This document shows positions 7,412 to 15,812 of a stretch of 22,772 bases of DNA, piece after piece. The position numbers and the translations under genes are program-made. The DNA lies in NCBI GenBank assembly GCA_051953655.1, contig JBQCIO010000209.1:1-22772 (forward strand), in the 5' to 3' direction. The stretch's first letter is position 1; every line of letters starts with the position of its first letter. The notes beneath the pieces are model-generated. The model was given only the letters and a program-made list of their open reading frames with translations. It had not been told where the DNA came from and searched no databases. The stretch comes from JBQCHF01 sp051953655 (GTDB taxonomy: Bacteria > Actinomycetota > Actinomycetes > Motilibacterales > Motilibacteraceae).

Positions 7412-7822
7412 ATGGACGAGGGGATCCCGGCGGAGCTGGCGGTGGCGGCGGAGCCCGTGCTGCATGACCTCGCGGCAGCGGGGCTTCGCGTGCAACTGGT
7501 CGCGTCCGACTGGGGCGATGCCAGGCAGTGCACAGCGATGGCCTGGTGGCCGGACGGGACCGGGTGCGGGGTGCGGATCGACCTGGACGAGAGCGCCGCG
7601 GAGAGGGTGGCGCGGGTGGCCGACCAGCTCCAGGAGCCGGCCGTGGAAGGTCTTCCCGCGCTCGGTCGTCCAGCCGTCTGGCCGGAGTGCCCCGACCACC
7701 CGGACAGGCATCCGCTGCAGGCTGCCTGCCGGGACGGGATGGCGGTGTGGACCTGCCCGGCCGGCGGCCGGGTGGTCGCGAGGATCGGAGAGCTCGGGGC
7801 GCTCTTCTCGGGAACGGCATGA
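7412..7822 (+). CDS. uncharacterised 136-aa protein with a C-terminal Cys/His motif
   Basis: I do not recognise a named family. ATG 7412 is chosen because the protein then starts cleanly with MDEGIPAEL, 26 bp after the acyltransferase stop; no clear ribosome site is seen. The N-terminal half has an alpha/beta look (LRVQLVASDWGDARQ, MAWWPDGTGCGVRIDL). The C-terminal part contains CPDHPDRHPL (from residue 91), a further Cys and WTCP, a spacing that could bind a metal or form a small zinc-ribbon-like unit. There are no membrane segments. Its stop overlaps the next start (ATGA), so the two small genes are coupled, and they may be the tail of the upstream operon. Confidence 0.65.
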   Translation: MDEGIPAELAVAAEPVLHDLAAAGLRVQLVASDWGDARQCTAMAWWPDGTGCGVRIDLDESAAERVARVADQLQEPAVEGLPALGRPAVWPECPDHPDRHPLQAACRDGMAVWTCPAGGRVVARIGELGALFSGTA

Positions 7823-8091
7823 CACCGCGCCGGGACGTTGCGCTCCTGCGCACCGGTTGTGCGCTGGTGCTGGGCGGTCTCGCCCTGTACGTATCCGGGG
7901 TCAGCAGAGCCGCAGGTGCCTGGCTGCTGCCCTTCGGTGGTGCGGTCACGGCGGTCGGCTGGTGGGGCACCTCCGGTCGACGCGTGTCCCGCTGGGCCCA
8001 CTGGTCCCTTGCAGTGGCTGCGGTCGCCCTGACGGCACTCGGCGTGTGGACCCTCGTGTACGCCCTCGCACACCCACCGCGGCTGGTCTGA
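7819..8091 (+). CDS. small membrane protein, about three helices
   Basis: A 90-residue hydrophobic protein with likely membrane spans at about 8-27, 33-49 and 60-83, and short basic loops (TSGRRVSRW). No enzymatic motif is visible. ATG 7819 overlaps the preceding stop (ATGA). It converges on the minus-strand DUF222-HNH gene, whose 3' end lies 72 bp away. It may partner the soluble protein encoded just before it. The ORF is convincing because of the coupling and actinobacterial codon use; its function is unknown. Confidence 0.6.
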   Translation: MTPRRDVALLRTGCALVLGGLALYVSGVSRAAGAWLLPFGGAVTAVGWWGTSGRRVSRWAHWSLAVAAVALTALGVWTLVYALAHPPRLV

Positions 8092-8145
8092 GGGCCACGG
8101 CAGAGCTGGTCCAGTCATCTCACCGCACTAGCGACAGAGCGCTCG

Positions 8146-8159
8146 GGCAGCTCGCTGCC
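8146..8159. terminator. weak hairpin between convergent genes
   Basis: GGCAG (8146-8150) and CTGCC (8155-8159) flank a CTCG tetraloop just before the 3' end of the minus-strand HNH gene, in the 72-bp convergent gap. Only five base pairs support it. Confidence 0.25.
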
Positions 8160-8163
8160 GAAC

Positions 8164-9714
8164 TCAGCGGGTCCTGACCCAGGTGCGGGTGGGGCCGACC
8201 CAGGCGGGGGCGCGCCATTCGGTGCCGCCATCGGCGGTCGCGCGGATGTCCCGGTGCTGGTCGTGGACGAGGTGGTGGTGCCAGAGGCAGAGCAGGCGCA
8301 TCTCGTCGAGGTTGGTCTCGCCGCGCAGGGTCCACCAGGTGATGTGGTGCGCTTGGGACCAGTCCGGGGGTCGGTCGCAGCCGGGGCCGACGCAGCCCTT
8401 TGTCCCGCAACGCGAGCAGGCGCCGCTGGTCGGGGGTGGCCAGGCGTTTGGCTCGTCCGACGTCGATGGGTCTGCCTTCGCCGTCGAGGACGACGGGGAT
8501 GATCCCGGCTTCGCAGGCGAGCAGGCGGGCCTGCTCGACCGAGATCCGGGAGCCGGCCGAGGTGGTGGACAGGATCGTCGCGGCCCGGTGAGCCCCGGGG
8601 GTGGGCTGGCCGGACTCGGCGGCTCGGAGCTCGGCCAGGGTGACCGCGACCAGGAGCCCGTCCCGGGAGGGGGCGGCGACCTTGCCGCGGAACGAGTCGG
8701 GCACGGCCGGGACCGAGGGGACACCGTCGAGGGCGACCCCGAGGTCGAGGGCTTCCTGCACGGCGGGCTGACCGGTGCGCGGGTCGGCGCCGTCGGTGGA
8801 GATCTCGACCGGCTCGTCAGCGTCGTCGTTCTCGTTGCCCGCGTGGTTCGTCTGTCCGGGCAGGATGCGTCCGGCGACGGTGACCGTCTCGAGCAGCGCG
8901 TCGAGCATTCGCTGCTTGGCGGTGCGTGGGTCGGGCAGTTCCGCGGTGCCGATCGGCGCGGCCAGCGGTTCGAGCACGGACGTCAGGCGGGCGGCCATGT
9001 CGGGGGTGAGCAGTCCGTGCAGCTCGGTCAGGGCCCCGTCGGTGCGGGCGTGGCGGCGGAACGAGAGGCCGCACAGGTCCCGCAGCCGGGAGGGGTCGGC
9101 GGTGGGTCGCTCGGCCGGTTCGGGGCCGAGGTCTTCGCGCAGCTGCCGGCCGAGGACCTCCAGGCCCTGCGGGGACCGCTGGTGGCACAGCTCGACCATC
9201 GTGTCCTCGGCGAACGCCAACGCCTCCCGGCTGGCCCCGTCGAAGGTGGCTAGTTCCTTCAGGACGATCCCGATCCGGTGGGCCTGCTCGAACGAGACGA
9301 ACCCGGCGGCCATCCCGGCCGCCCGCGGACAGGGGCCGGCTCGGGCTCGCTCAACGAGCGGGCCGCGTCGGCCGCGTGCAGCGCCCGGGCCTGCCGCACC
9401 AGCGTCCGCGCCCGCGGCACGTCCATCCGCAGCGCCTGGGCCAGCCAGTCCTCGGTCCTGCGCACCCCCGAGATTCCCTGGGCCACGCCGCGGCGTTCGC
9501 ACTCGTGCAGCAGGCACAGCAGCACCAGCATCAGCTGGTTCAGCACCGTCCCCACCAGGTGCAGCAGCGCCACCAGCTCCGAGGGCTTCGCCGCCGAGAA
9601 GTCCACCCGACCGGCCCCCGAGGCGGCGACCGCCTCGACCGAGTCCGCCACCGCCAGCAGCCCGACCGCCAGCGGGGAAGACCCCACCGCGTCCCGGTCG
9701 AAGCTGTCTGCCAT
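8164..9714 (-). pseudogene. DUF222-HNH endonuclease (13E12 type), interrupted by two frameshifts
   Basis: Read from ATG 9714-9712, the first frame gives the DUF222 N-terminus (MADSFDRD... to SLSEPEPAP). Near 9320-9345 homology moves to another frame (AAGMAAGFVSFEQAHRI... to LLALRDKG), and near 8395-8402 it returns to the first frame for the HNH part: CVGPGC, SQAHHITWW, GETNLDEMRLLCLWHHHLVH. The first shift behaves like one missing base in a GC run. The second behaves like one extra base in AAAGGG (minus strand), where AAG GGC would keep DKGC in frame. Restored, the protein is about 515 residues, normal for the family, with complete zinc/HNH residues. Such proteins are predicted nucleases found in many copies in actinomycetes. 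Either the gene is broken or these are assembly errors; the intact motifs on both sides favour errors or very recent decay. A LexA-type box lies in its promoter. Confidence 0.8.
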
Positions 9715-9720
9715 GCGCTC

Positions 9721-9726
9721 ATCATA
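9721..9726 (-). promoter_or_regulatory. -10 element of the DUF222-HNH promoter
   Basis: On the minus strand this reads TATGAT, an almost ideal -10 hexamer. Only six bases separate it from the ATG at 9714, so the transcript should start at or beside the start codon (leaderless). This also supports choosing 9714 as the translation start. Confidence 0.65.
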
Positions 9727-9728
9727 CC

Positions 9729-9742
9729 CGAACGTGCGTTCG
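9729..9742. promoter_or_regulatory. SOS box (LexA operator)
   Basis: CGAACGTGCGTTCG is a perfect match to the actinobacterial LexA consensus CGAAC-N4-GTTCG. It sits two bases upstream of the -10 element of the DUF222-HNH gene, 14 bp before its ATG, where bound LexA would block RNA polymerase. In Mycobacterium tuberculosis 13E12 repeat genes are known to carry LexA sites, which agrees with this placement. Confidence 0.85.
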
Positions 9743-9814
9743 AGCAATCGCTCTGTCCACAGGAGAAAGCAAGGCACAACAATGACTTCTCACGCTGCGA
9801 CCCGTTGGAGCGAG

Positions 9815-9851
9815 GGTGACCCTGGTTCACGGAGAAGGACTCAGGGTCACC
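9815..9851. promoter_or_regulatory. 10-bp inverted repeat upstream of the alpha/beta hydrolase
   Basis: GGTGACCCTG (9815-9824) and CAGGGTCACC (9842-9851) are perfect inverted repeats 17 nt apart, about 150 bp before the hydrolase start. It could be a hairpin or an operator with widely spaced half-sites. The rest of the 283-bp gap holds the LexA promoter at its left end and a TAGGGT -10-like hexamer at 9964-9969; I see nothing else in it. Confidence 0.4.
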
Positions 9852-9997
9852 TTCACCCCAACGACCTGCGGCGGCCGGCGCCTCTCCGCCACGGCGGCTG
9901 CGCTCCCGTCATCAGCGGCGTCGACCGTGCCCGGCACGGACGCCGTTCGTCCGGAAATGGCTCTAGGGTCCCGGTACTCGCGAACGAAGGGATTGCC

Positions 9998-10687
9998 ATG
10001 GACATCCTCCTCATCGCCGGCCTGTGGCTCGACGGCACGGAGGCCTGGCACGACGTCGCCGCCGAGCTGACGGCGGCCGGTCACACCCCGGTCCCCGTCG
10101 CGCTGCCCGGCCAGGGCGACGGCGACACCCACGCCACCCTCCAGGACCAGATCGACGCGGTGCTCGCCGCCGTCGACGCCGCCGACGGCCCGTGCCTCGT
10201 CGTCGGCCACTCCGCCGCCTGCACTCTGGCCTGGCTCGCCGCCGACGCCCGGCCGGACAAGGTCGCGACGGTGGCGCTCATCGGCGGCTTCCCGGAAGCC
10301 GACGGCGAGCCCTACTTCGGCGGGCTCACGGTGACCGACGGCGTCCTGCCGTTCCCCGGCTGGGAGCCGTTCGAGGGACCCGACTCCGCCGACCTCGACC
10401 ACGACGCCAGGCGGACGTTCGAAGCGCGCGCGATCCCGGTGCCGGAGGCCGTGGCCCGCGGCACGGTCCACCTGACCGACGAGCGCCGCTTCGACGTCCC
10501 CACCGTGCTCGTCTGTCCCGAGTTCACGCCGGAGCAGGCCAGGGAGTGGATCGGGCAGGGTGCCTCGCCGGAGCTGAGCAGGGCACGGCACGTCTCGTTC
10601 GTGGACATCGACTCCGGCCACTGGCCGATGCTCACCCAGCCGGGCGAGCTCGCCCGCCTTCTCGCGCAGGCCGCCGACGGGTCATGA
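9998..10687 (+). CDS. alpha/beta-fold hydrolase
   Basis: A 229-residue soluble protein. The nucleophile elbow is GHSAAC with Ser72, and the catalytic His is His208 in DSGHWPM; the acid is not obvious. The N-terminal MDILLIAGLWLDG and LPGQGDGD (36-43) fit strand 1 and the oxyanion region of the fold. There is no signal peptide. ATG 9998 is chosen for its ribosome site AAGGGA (9987-9992). The frame stays open far upstream (to 9278), but that part is the shadow of the DUF222 gene. It is transcribed alone, divergent from the DUF222-HNH gene and convergent with hrpA, with only 18 bp to the hrpA stop. Substrate unknown; an esterase or lactonase-like activity is possible. Confidence 0.85.
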   Translation: MDILLIAGLWLDGTEAWHDVAAELTAAGHTPVPVALPGQGDGDTHATLQDQIDAVLAAVDAADGPCLVVGHSAACTLAWLAADARPDKVATVALIGGFPEADGEPYFGGLTVTDGVLPFPGWEPFEGPDSADLDHDARRTFEARAIPVPEAVARGTVHLTDERRFDVPTVLVCPEFTPEQAREWIGQGASPELSRARHVSFVDIDSGHWPMLTQPGELARLLAQAADGS

Positions 10688-10692
10688 CCGTA

Positions 10693-10730
10693 GGCGCTGG
10701 ACGAGCTAGCCGAACAGCGCGTCCAGCGCC
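10693..10730. terminator. bidirectional terminator hairpin between hydrolase and hrpA
   Basis: GGCGCTGGACG (10693-10703) and CGTCCAGCGCC (10720-10730) form a perfect 11-bp stem with a 16-nt loop. One arm lies in the gap between the convergent genes, and the other inside the last codons of hrpA. It can work for both strands. There is no T-run. Confidence 0.6.
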
Positions 10731-13700
10731 TTCACGATCCGCTTCTCCGACACCGGGTAGGCGGTGCCGAGGCCCTGCGCGAACAGGCTCACCCGGAGCT
10801 CCTCGAGCATCCAGCGCACCGCCTGCACGTCGGCGTCGTCGCGGCGCTCGGGCGGCAGCTCGGCCACCGCGTCGGTGTACTCCGCCTCCATCGCCCGGGC
10901 GCGGTCCACCAGCTCGCGGTCGCGTCCGGGCGCCTGGGCGAGCACGTCGAGCCGCCGGCCGACCGCGCGCAGGTAGCGCAGCAGGTCCGGCAGCCGCTCG
11001 CGGCCGGTCGCGCTGACGAAGCCGGGTCCGACCAGCCGGTCCAGGTGCTCGCGCACATCGGTCACCGAGGGGATCGCCGCCGCGCTGAACGACCCGCTGG
11101 TGCGTCCCCGCGCCTCGTGCGCGGCCGCGAGCACCTGCGAGACCGTGCGCACGATCTCGTACGTCGTTTCCGGCAGGTCGGCCCGCACCTTGTCGCGCAG
11201 CGCCGCGTAGCCCGCCGGGTCCCACACCGGGCCGCCGGCGCGCTCCATCAGGTCGTCGACGGCCGCGGCCATGCAGTCCTCGAGCAGCGCGGGCACGCCG
11301 CCGTAGGGGCTGTTCCCCAGCGCCAGCTTCTCGCTGTTGGTCAGCCGCCCGACGACACCCTTCAGCGGCGAGGGCAGGTCCAGCAGCAGCAGCCGGCGGG
11401 TGCCGGCGCGCATCGCGCGTCGCTGCTCGCTGGCCGTGCGCAGGACCCGCACCGCGACCGAGGAGCCCTCGTCCACCAGCGAGGGGAAGCCCTCCACCCG
11501 ATGGCCGTCGCGCCGCCCGGTGAAGCTGCGCGGCAAGGCGTCCAGGTCCCAGGAGGTCATGCCGGTCCGCTCGATGCCGCTGGCCGCCTGCGCGATCTCC
11601 GAACGCACCCGCCGGCCGAGCGTCTCGGCCATCGCCTCGAGATCCTTGCCCTCGGCGAGCCTCTTGCCCTTCGCGTCCTCCACCCGGAACGTGATCCGCA
11701 GGTGGTCGGGCACCTTGCTCACGTCCCAGGCGTCCGGCGGCACGACCACCCCGGTCATCCGCCGCAGGACGGCGCCCAGCGCGTCGACCAGCGGCCCGTC
11801 GGGCTCGTCGGGCAGCTGCTCGAGGGCCGCCCGGGCGGTGTCCGGCGCCGGCACGAAGCTGACCCGCAGCGCCTTGGGCAGCGAGCGCAGGAGTGCGGTG
11901 ACCAGCTCGCCGCGCAGCCCGGGCACCTGCCAGTCGAACCCGGCGGGGGACAGGCGGTTGAGCACGCTGACCGGGACGTGCGCCGTCACGCCGTCGGCGT
12001 CGGCGCCGGGCTCGAACTGGTAGGTGAGCGGGAGGGTCAGGTCGCCCTGGGTCCAGCTGGACGGGTAGTCCTGCTCCGACACGTCCTCGGCGTCGTCGCG
12101 GACGAGCAGATCCGGGGAGAAGGTGAGCAGCTCGGGCTGCTCGCGGCGGGCCTGCTTCCACCAGCGGTCGAAGTGCCGGCCGCTGACGACGTCGGCAGGG
12201 ATGCGCTGGTCGTAGAAGTCGAACAGCGTCTCGTCGTCGACGAGGATGTCGCGGCGGCGCGCCCGGTGCTCGAGCTCCTCGACGTCCTCCAGCATCGCCC
12301 GGTTCTCGTGGAAGAACGTGTGGTGCGTGCTCCAGTCGCCCTCCACCAGCGCGTGCCGGATGAACAGCTCCCGGCACAGCTCCGGGTCGACCTTCGAGTA
12401 GGTGACCTTGCGCCCGGCCACCAGGGGGACGCCGTAGAGCATGACCCTCTCGACCGCCATCACGGCGGCCCGGTCCTTCTCCCAGTGCGGCTCGGAGTAG
12501 GTGCGCTTGACCAGGTGCTCGGCCAGCCGCTCCACCCACTCCGGCTCCACCTTGGCGAGGGTCCGGCCCCACAGCCGGCTGGTCTCGACCAGCTCGGCGG
12601 CCATGACGAAGCGCGGCGGCTTGCGGAACAGCGCCGATCCCGGCCACGGCGCGAAGCGGGCGCCGCGGGCACCGAGGTAGTCGCGCTTCTCCACGTCCCA
12701 CAGCCCCACGTGCGAGAGCAGCCCTGCCAGCAGCGCCTGGTGCACGGCGTCGCGGTGGGCCTCGCCCGAGCCGGTGCCGAGGCCCATGCCCTTGACGACC
12801 TGCCGCAGCTGCGCGTGCAGGTCCTGCCACTCGCGCACCCGGAGGTAGTTGAGGAACTCGTTGCGGCACAGCTTGCGGAACTGCGAGGAGGAGAGCTCCC
12901 GCTGCTGCTCGCGCAGGTAGTCCCACAGATTGACGTAGGAGAGGAAGTCCGACTCCTTGTCGGAGAACCGGCGGTGCTTCTCGTCGGCGGCCTGCTGGTG
13001 CTCGGTGGGCCGCTCGCGCGGGTCCTGGATGGACAGGGCCGCGGCGATGACGAGGACCTCGCGCAGCGCACCGGCCTGGTCCGCCTCGACGACCATCCGC
13101 GCCAGCCGCGGGTCGATCGGCAGCTGGGCCAGCATGCGGCCGAGCGGAGTGAGGCGCTTGCGCGGGTCCTTGGCCTTCGGGTCCAGCGCGCCGAGCTCCT
13201 CGAGCAGCTGCACGCCGTCGCGCACCTGCCGGGAGTCAGGCGGGTCCAGGAACGGGAAGTCGGCGACCTCGCCCAGGCCGAGGGCGGCCATCTGCAGGAT
13301 GACCGAGGCCAGGTTGGTGCGCAGGATCTCCGGGTCGGTGAACTCCGGCCGGGACTCGAAGTCCTCCTCGGAGTAGAGCCGGACGCAGACGCCGTCCGAG
13401 AGCCGGCCGCAGCGGCCCTTGCGCTGGTTGGCCGAGGCCTGGCTGATCGGCTCGATCGGCAGCCGCTGCACCTTGAGCCGCGAGGAGTAGCGCGAGATGC
13501 GGGCGGTGCCGGGGTCCACGACGTAGCGGATGCCGGGCACCGTGAGCGAGGTCTCGGCGACGTTGGTGGCCAGCACCACGCGTCGGCCGGACGCGTGCGA
13601 GGTGAAGACCCGGTGCTGCTCGGCCGCGGAGAGACGCCCGTAGAGCGGCAGGATCTCGGTGTCGCGCAGGTCGACGCGGCCCAGGGCGTCGGCGGTGTCG

Positions 13701-14731
13701 CGGATCTCCCGCTCGCCGGACAGGAACACCAGCACGTCGCCGCGCGGCTCCAGCGCCAGCTCGGCCACGGCGTCGCAGACCGCCTGCACCTGGTCGCGGT
13801 CCGGGTCGGCCTCGGGGTCGTCCGGGTCGACCACCGGCCGGTAGCGCACCTCCACCGGGTAGGTGCGCCCGGAGACCTCGACCACAGGTGCGTCGCCGAA
13901 ATGCTTGCTGAAGCGCTGCGGGTCGATGGTGGCCGAGGTGATGACGAGCTTGAGGTCCGGCCGGCGCGGCAGCAGCCGCTTGAGGTAGCCGAGCAGGAAA
14001 TCGATGTTGAGTGAGCGCTCGTGCGCCTCGTCGACGATGAGCGTGTCGTACTGCAGCAGCAGCGGGTCGTTCTGGATCTCGGCGAGCAGGATGCCGTCGG
14101 TCATCAGCTTGACCAGGGTGCGCTCGCCGACCTGGTCGGTGAAGCGCACCTTCCAGCCGACCGCCTCGCCCAGCGGGGTCTCCAGCTCCTCGGCGATCCG
14201 CTCGGCCACCGCGCGGGCCGCGATCCGCCGCGGCTGGGTGTGCCCGATCAGCCCGCGCACCCCGCGGCCGAGCTCGAGGCAGATCTTGGGCAGCTGGGTC
14301 GTCTTGCCCGAGCCGGTCTCGCCGGCCACCACGACCACCTGGTGGTCGCGGATCGTCTCGAGCAGGTCCTCGCGCCGCTGGCTGACCGGGAGCTGCGGGG
14401 GATAGGAGACCTCGGGCACCGCCGCCTGCCGGGCGGCCAGCCGCGCCTCGGCCTTCTCGACGTCGGCCGCCAGCCGGGCGAGCTGCGCCGAGGCGTCGCG
14501 CGGCCCGTCGGCCCCGCGCGGCCGGCCGCGGCCACCTCGTCCGCCCCGGCGTCCCCTCGCCTGGCGCGGGCCGTGCTCGGCCTCCTCCAGCCGGCGGCGC
14601 AGGCGCGCCTCGTCGCGGAGGGTGAGGGCGCGCAGGCGGGTGCGCAGCTCGTCCGGTGCCGCGAGGGCGCTGGGGGCGGCGGCTGCGGGGGAGTGCGGGG
14701 CGCTGTCGCGGGTGTCGTCGAGGGGGTCCAT
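10706..14731 (-). CDS. hrpA: HrpA-type ATP-dependent RNA helicase (DEAH box)
   Basis: A 1341-residue helicase, the usual length for bacterial HrpA (about 1300). An N-terminal Arg/Gly-rich stretch (about 57-78) is followed by the motor: Walker A GETGSGKTT (137-145), DEAH 234-237, SAT 266-268, and motif VI QRKGRCGR. Next come the winged-helix/ratchet and OB-like regions, then the long HrpA-specific C-terminal domain (DUF3418 type) ending VKALDALFG. HrpA proteins unwind RNA with a 3'-to-5' polarity and act in mRNA processing or ribosome rescue in E. coli. ATG 14731 starts at MDPLDDTRD; an upstream extension to 14926 overlaps the divergent gene and is rejected. A TACCCT -10-like hexamer on the minus strand (14743-14748) leaves a leader of only a few bases. 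No ribosome site is seen. Confidence 0.95.
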   Translation of the reverse strand: MDPLDDTRDSAPHSPAAAAPSALAAPDELRTRLRALTLRDEARLRRRLEEAEHGPRQARGRRGGRGGRGRPRGADGPRDASAQLARLAADVEKAEARLAARQAAVPEVSYPPQLPVSQRREDLLETIRDHQVVVVAGETGSGKTTQLPKICLELGRGVRGLIGHTQPRRIAARAVAERIAEELETPLGEAVGWKVRFTDQVGERTLVKLMTDGILLAEIQNDPLLLQYDTLIVDEAHERSLNIDFLLGYLKRLLPRRPDLKLVITSATIDPQRFSKHFGDAPVVEVSGRTYPVEVRYRPVVDPDDPEADPDRDQVQAVCDAVAELALEPRGDVLVFLSGEREIRDTADALGRVDLRDTEILPLYGRLSAAEQHRVFTSHASGRRVVLATNVAETSLTVPGIRYVVDPGTARISRYSSRLKVQRLPIEPISQASANQRKGRCGRLSDGVCVRLYSEEDFESRPEFTDPEILRTNLASVILQMAALGLGEVADFPFLDPPDSRQVRDGVQLLEELGALDPKAKDPRKRLTPLGRMLAQLPIDPRLARMVVEADQAGALREVLVIAAALSIQDPRERPTEHQQAADEKHRRFSDKESDFLSYVNLWDYLREQQRELSSSQFRKLCRNEFLNYLRVREWQDLHAQLRQVVKGMGLGTGSGEAHRDAVHQALLAGLLSHVGLWDVEKRDYLGARGARFAPWPGSALFRKPPRFVMAAELVETSRLWGRTLAKVEPEWVERLAEHLVKRTYSEPHWEKDRAAVMAVERVMLYGVPLVAGRKVTYSKVDPELCRELFIRHALVEGDWSTHHTFFHENRAMLEDVEELEHRARRRDILVDDETLFDFYDQRIPADVVSGRHFDRWWKQARREQPELLTFSPDLLVRDDAEDVSEQDYPSSWTQGDLTLPLTYQFEPGADADGVTAHVPVSVLNRLSPAGFDWQVPGLRGELVTALLRSLPKALRVSFVPAPDTARAALEQLPDEPDGPLVDALGAVLRRMTGVVVPPDAWDVSKVPDHLRITFRVEDAKGKRLAEGKDLEAMAETLGRRVRSEIAQAASGIERTGMTSWDLDALPRSFTGRRDGHRVEGFPSLVDEGSSVAVRVLRTASEQRRAMRAGTRRLLLLDLPSPLKGVVGRLTNSEKLALGNSPYGGVPALLEDCMAAAVDDLMERAGGPVWDPAGYAALRDKVRADLPETTYEIVRTVSQVLAAAHEARGRTSGSFSAAAIPSVTDVREHLDRLVGPGFVSATGRERLPDLLRYLRAVGRRLDVLAQAPGRDRELVDRARAMEAEYTDAVAELPPERRDDADVQAVRWMLEELRVSLFAQGLGTAYPVSEKRIVKALDALFG

Positions 14732-14879
14732 GGCCGCGGCCCAGGGTAGGCGACCGGGCGCAGCCGGCGCCTTCGCGTTCCGGGCCCCACCCTTGCCCGT
14801 CCCCTCGCCGCACCCGCCGGCGACGTCGGACGTCGGGGGTCGTCGCAGCGGCTCCAGCCGGCTGCGATAGGACTGCAGC

Positions 14880-15698
14880 GTGCAGCAGCTCCCGCGCCTG
14901 GTCGTCGCCCTGGGCGACTCGTTCACCGAAGGGCTCGAGGACGAGACCGCCCAGAGCGGCCGGCACCGCGGCTGGGCCGACCGGTCCGTGGCGGCGCTGG
15001 CGGTGGCGACCGGCGGCGTGCGCTACGCCAACCTCGCCGTCCGCGGTCGGCTGCTGGACCAGGTCGTCGAGGAGCAGGTGCCGGTGGCGGCCGGGCTCGT
15101 CAGGGGCAGCGAGGCGCCGTCGCTGGTCACCTTCCACGCCGGGCCCAACGACGTGCTGCGCCCGCGGGTGGACCTGCCCGGGGTGCTGCGGCGCTACGAC
15201 GACGCCGTGGCCCGGCTGCGCGGCACCGGCGCCGACGTGCTCCTGTTCACCGTGATCGCCCGCGCCGGGGGGACCGGTCGCACGGCGGACCGGCTCGCGG
15301 CCCGGTTCGCCCGGTTCAACGACCAGGTGCGCGCCACAGCCCAGGCCCGTGCCTGCCTGCTGGCGGACGTCGGTGCGGCGCCGGCGCTGCAGGACCGCCG
15401 GCTCTGGCACGAGGACCGGCTGCACCTCTCGCCCGAGGGGCATGCCCGGGTGGCCGCGGCGGTGCTCGAGGCGCTCGGGGTGCAGGACCCCGACCTGCTC
15501 GGCGGGGAGCCGGGGTGGTGGCGCCGGCCGCTGCCGGCGAGCGGCCCGTCCCGGCGCAGCGCCGACCTGGCCGCCGACGTGCGCTGGGTGCGCCGTCACT
15601 TCGTGCCGTGGGTGGGTCGGCGGCTGCGCGGGGTGTCCAGCGGTGACGGGCTGTCGCCCAAGCATCCCGAGCTGGTGGACGTCCTCTCCCGCACCTGA
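14880..15698 (+). CDS. SGNH/GDSL-family hydrolase
   Basis: A 272-residue soluble protein with the four SGNH blocks: GDSFTEG with nucleophile Ser14, Gly in NLAVRG (block II), GPND with Asn90, and DRLHLSPEGH with Asp179 and His182. Enzymes of this family are esterases or lipases acting on acyl or acetyl esters. There is no signal peptide, so it is predicted cytoplasmic. The ~70 residues after the fold (from LLGGEPGWWRRP) are basic and Trp-rich, a tail often seen in actinobacterial members. GTG 14880 gives a protein beginning QQLPRLVVALGDS. No Shine-Dalgarno is visible, and TAGGAC (14868-14873) at leaderless spacing is a weak -10. Divergent from hrpA. Substrate unknown. Confidence 0.88.
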   Translation: MQQLPRLVVALGDSFTEGLEDETAQSGRHRGWADRSVAALAVATGGVRYANLAVRGRLLDQVVEEQVPVAAGLVRGSEAPSLVTFHAGPNDVLRPRVDLPGVLRRYDDAVARLRGTGADVLLFTVIARAGGTGRTADRLAARFARFNDQVRATAQARACLLADVGAAPALQDRRLWHEDRLHLSPEGHARVAAAVLEALGVQDPDLLGGEPGWWRRPLPASGPSRRSADLAADVRWVRRHFVPWVGRRLRGVSSGDGLSPKHPELVDVLSRT

Positions 15699-15812
15699 GG
15701 CGCACCCGGCGGATGGCCCCCCGGACCGATCGGACCCTTGCGCCGCGCACCACTTCGCCCTCCTGATGGTTGGGGGGAAGGCGGGGGGGTAGCGAGGGCG
15801 CAGGAGGTGCGC

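Noticed and set aside
8164..9714. Transposase or mobile element
   Set aside because: The HNH and DUF222 motifs identify a 13E12-type gene. No terminal inverted repeats, target duplications or transposase motifs are visible around it.
9278..9997. N-terminal extension of the alpha/beta hydrolase
   Set aside because: The frame is open upstream only as a shadow of the DUF222 gene. The fold begins at the ATG at 9998, which has its own ribosome site.
14732..14926. Longer hrpA start at 14926
   Set aside because: The extension would overlap the divergent SGNH gene, is Arg/Pro-rich and not part of the helicase fold; ATG 14731 with a nearby -10-like box is preferred.
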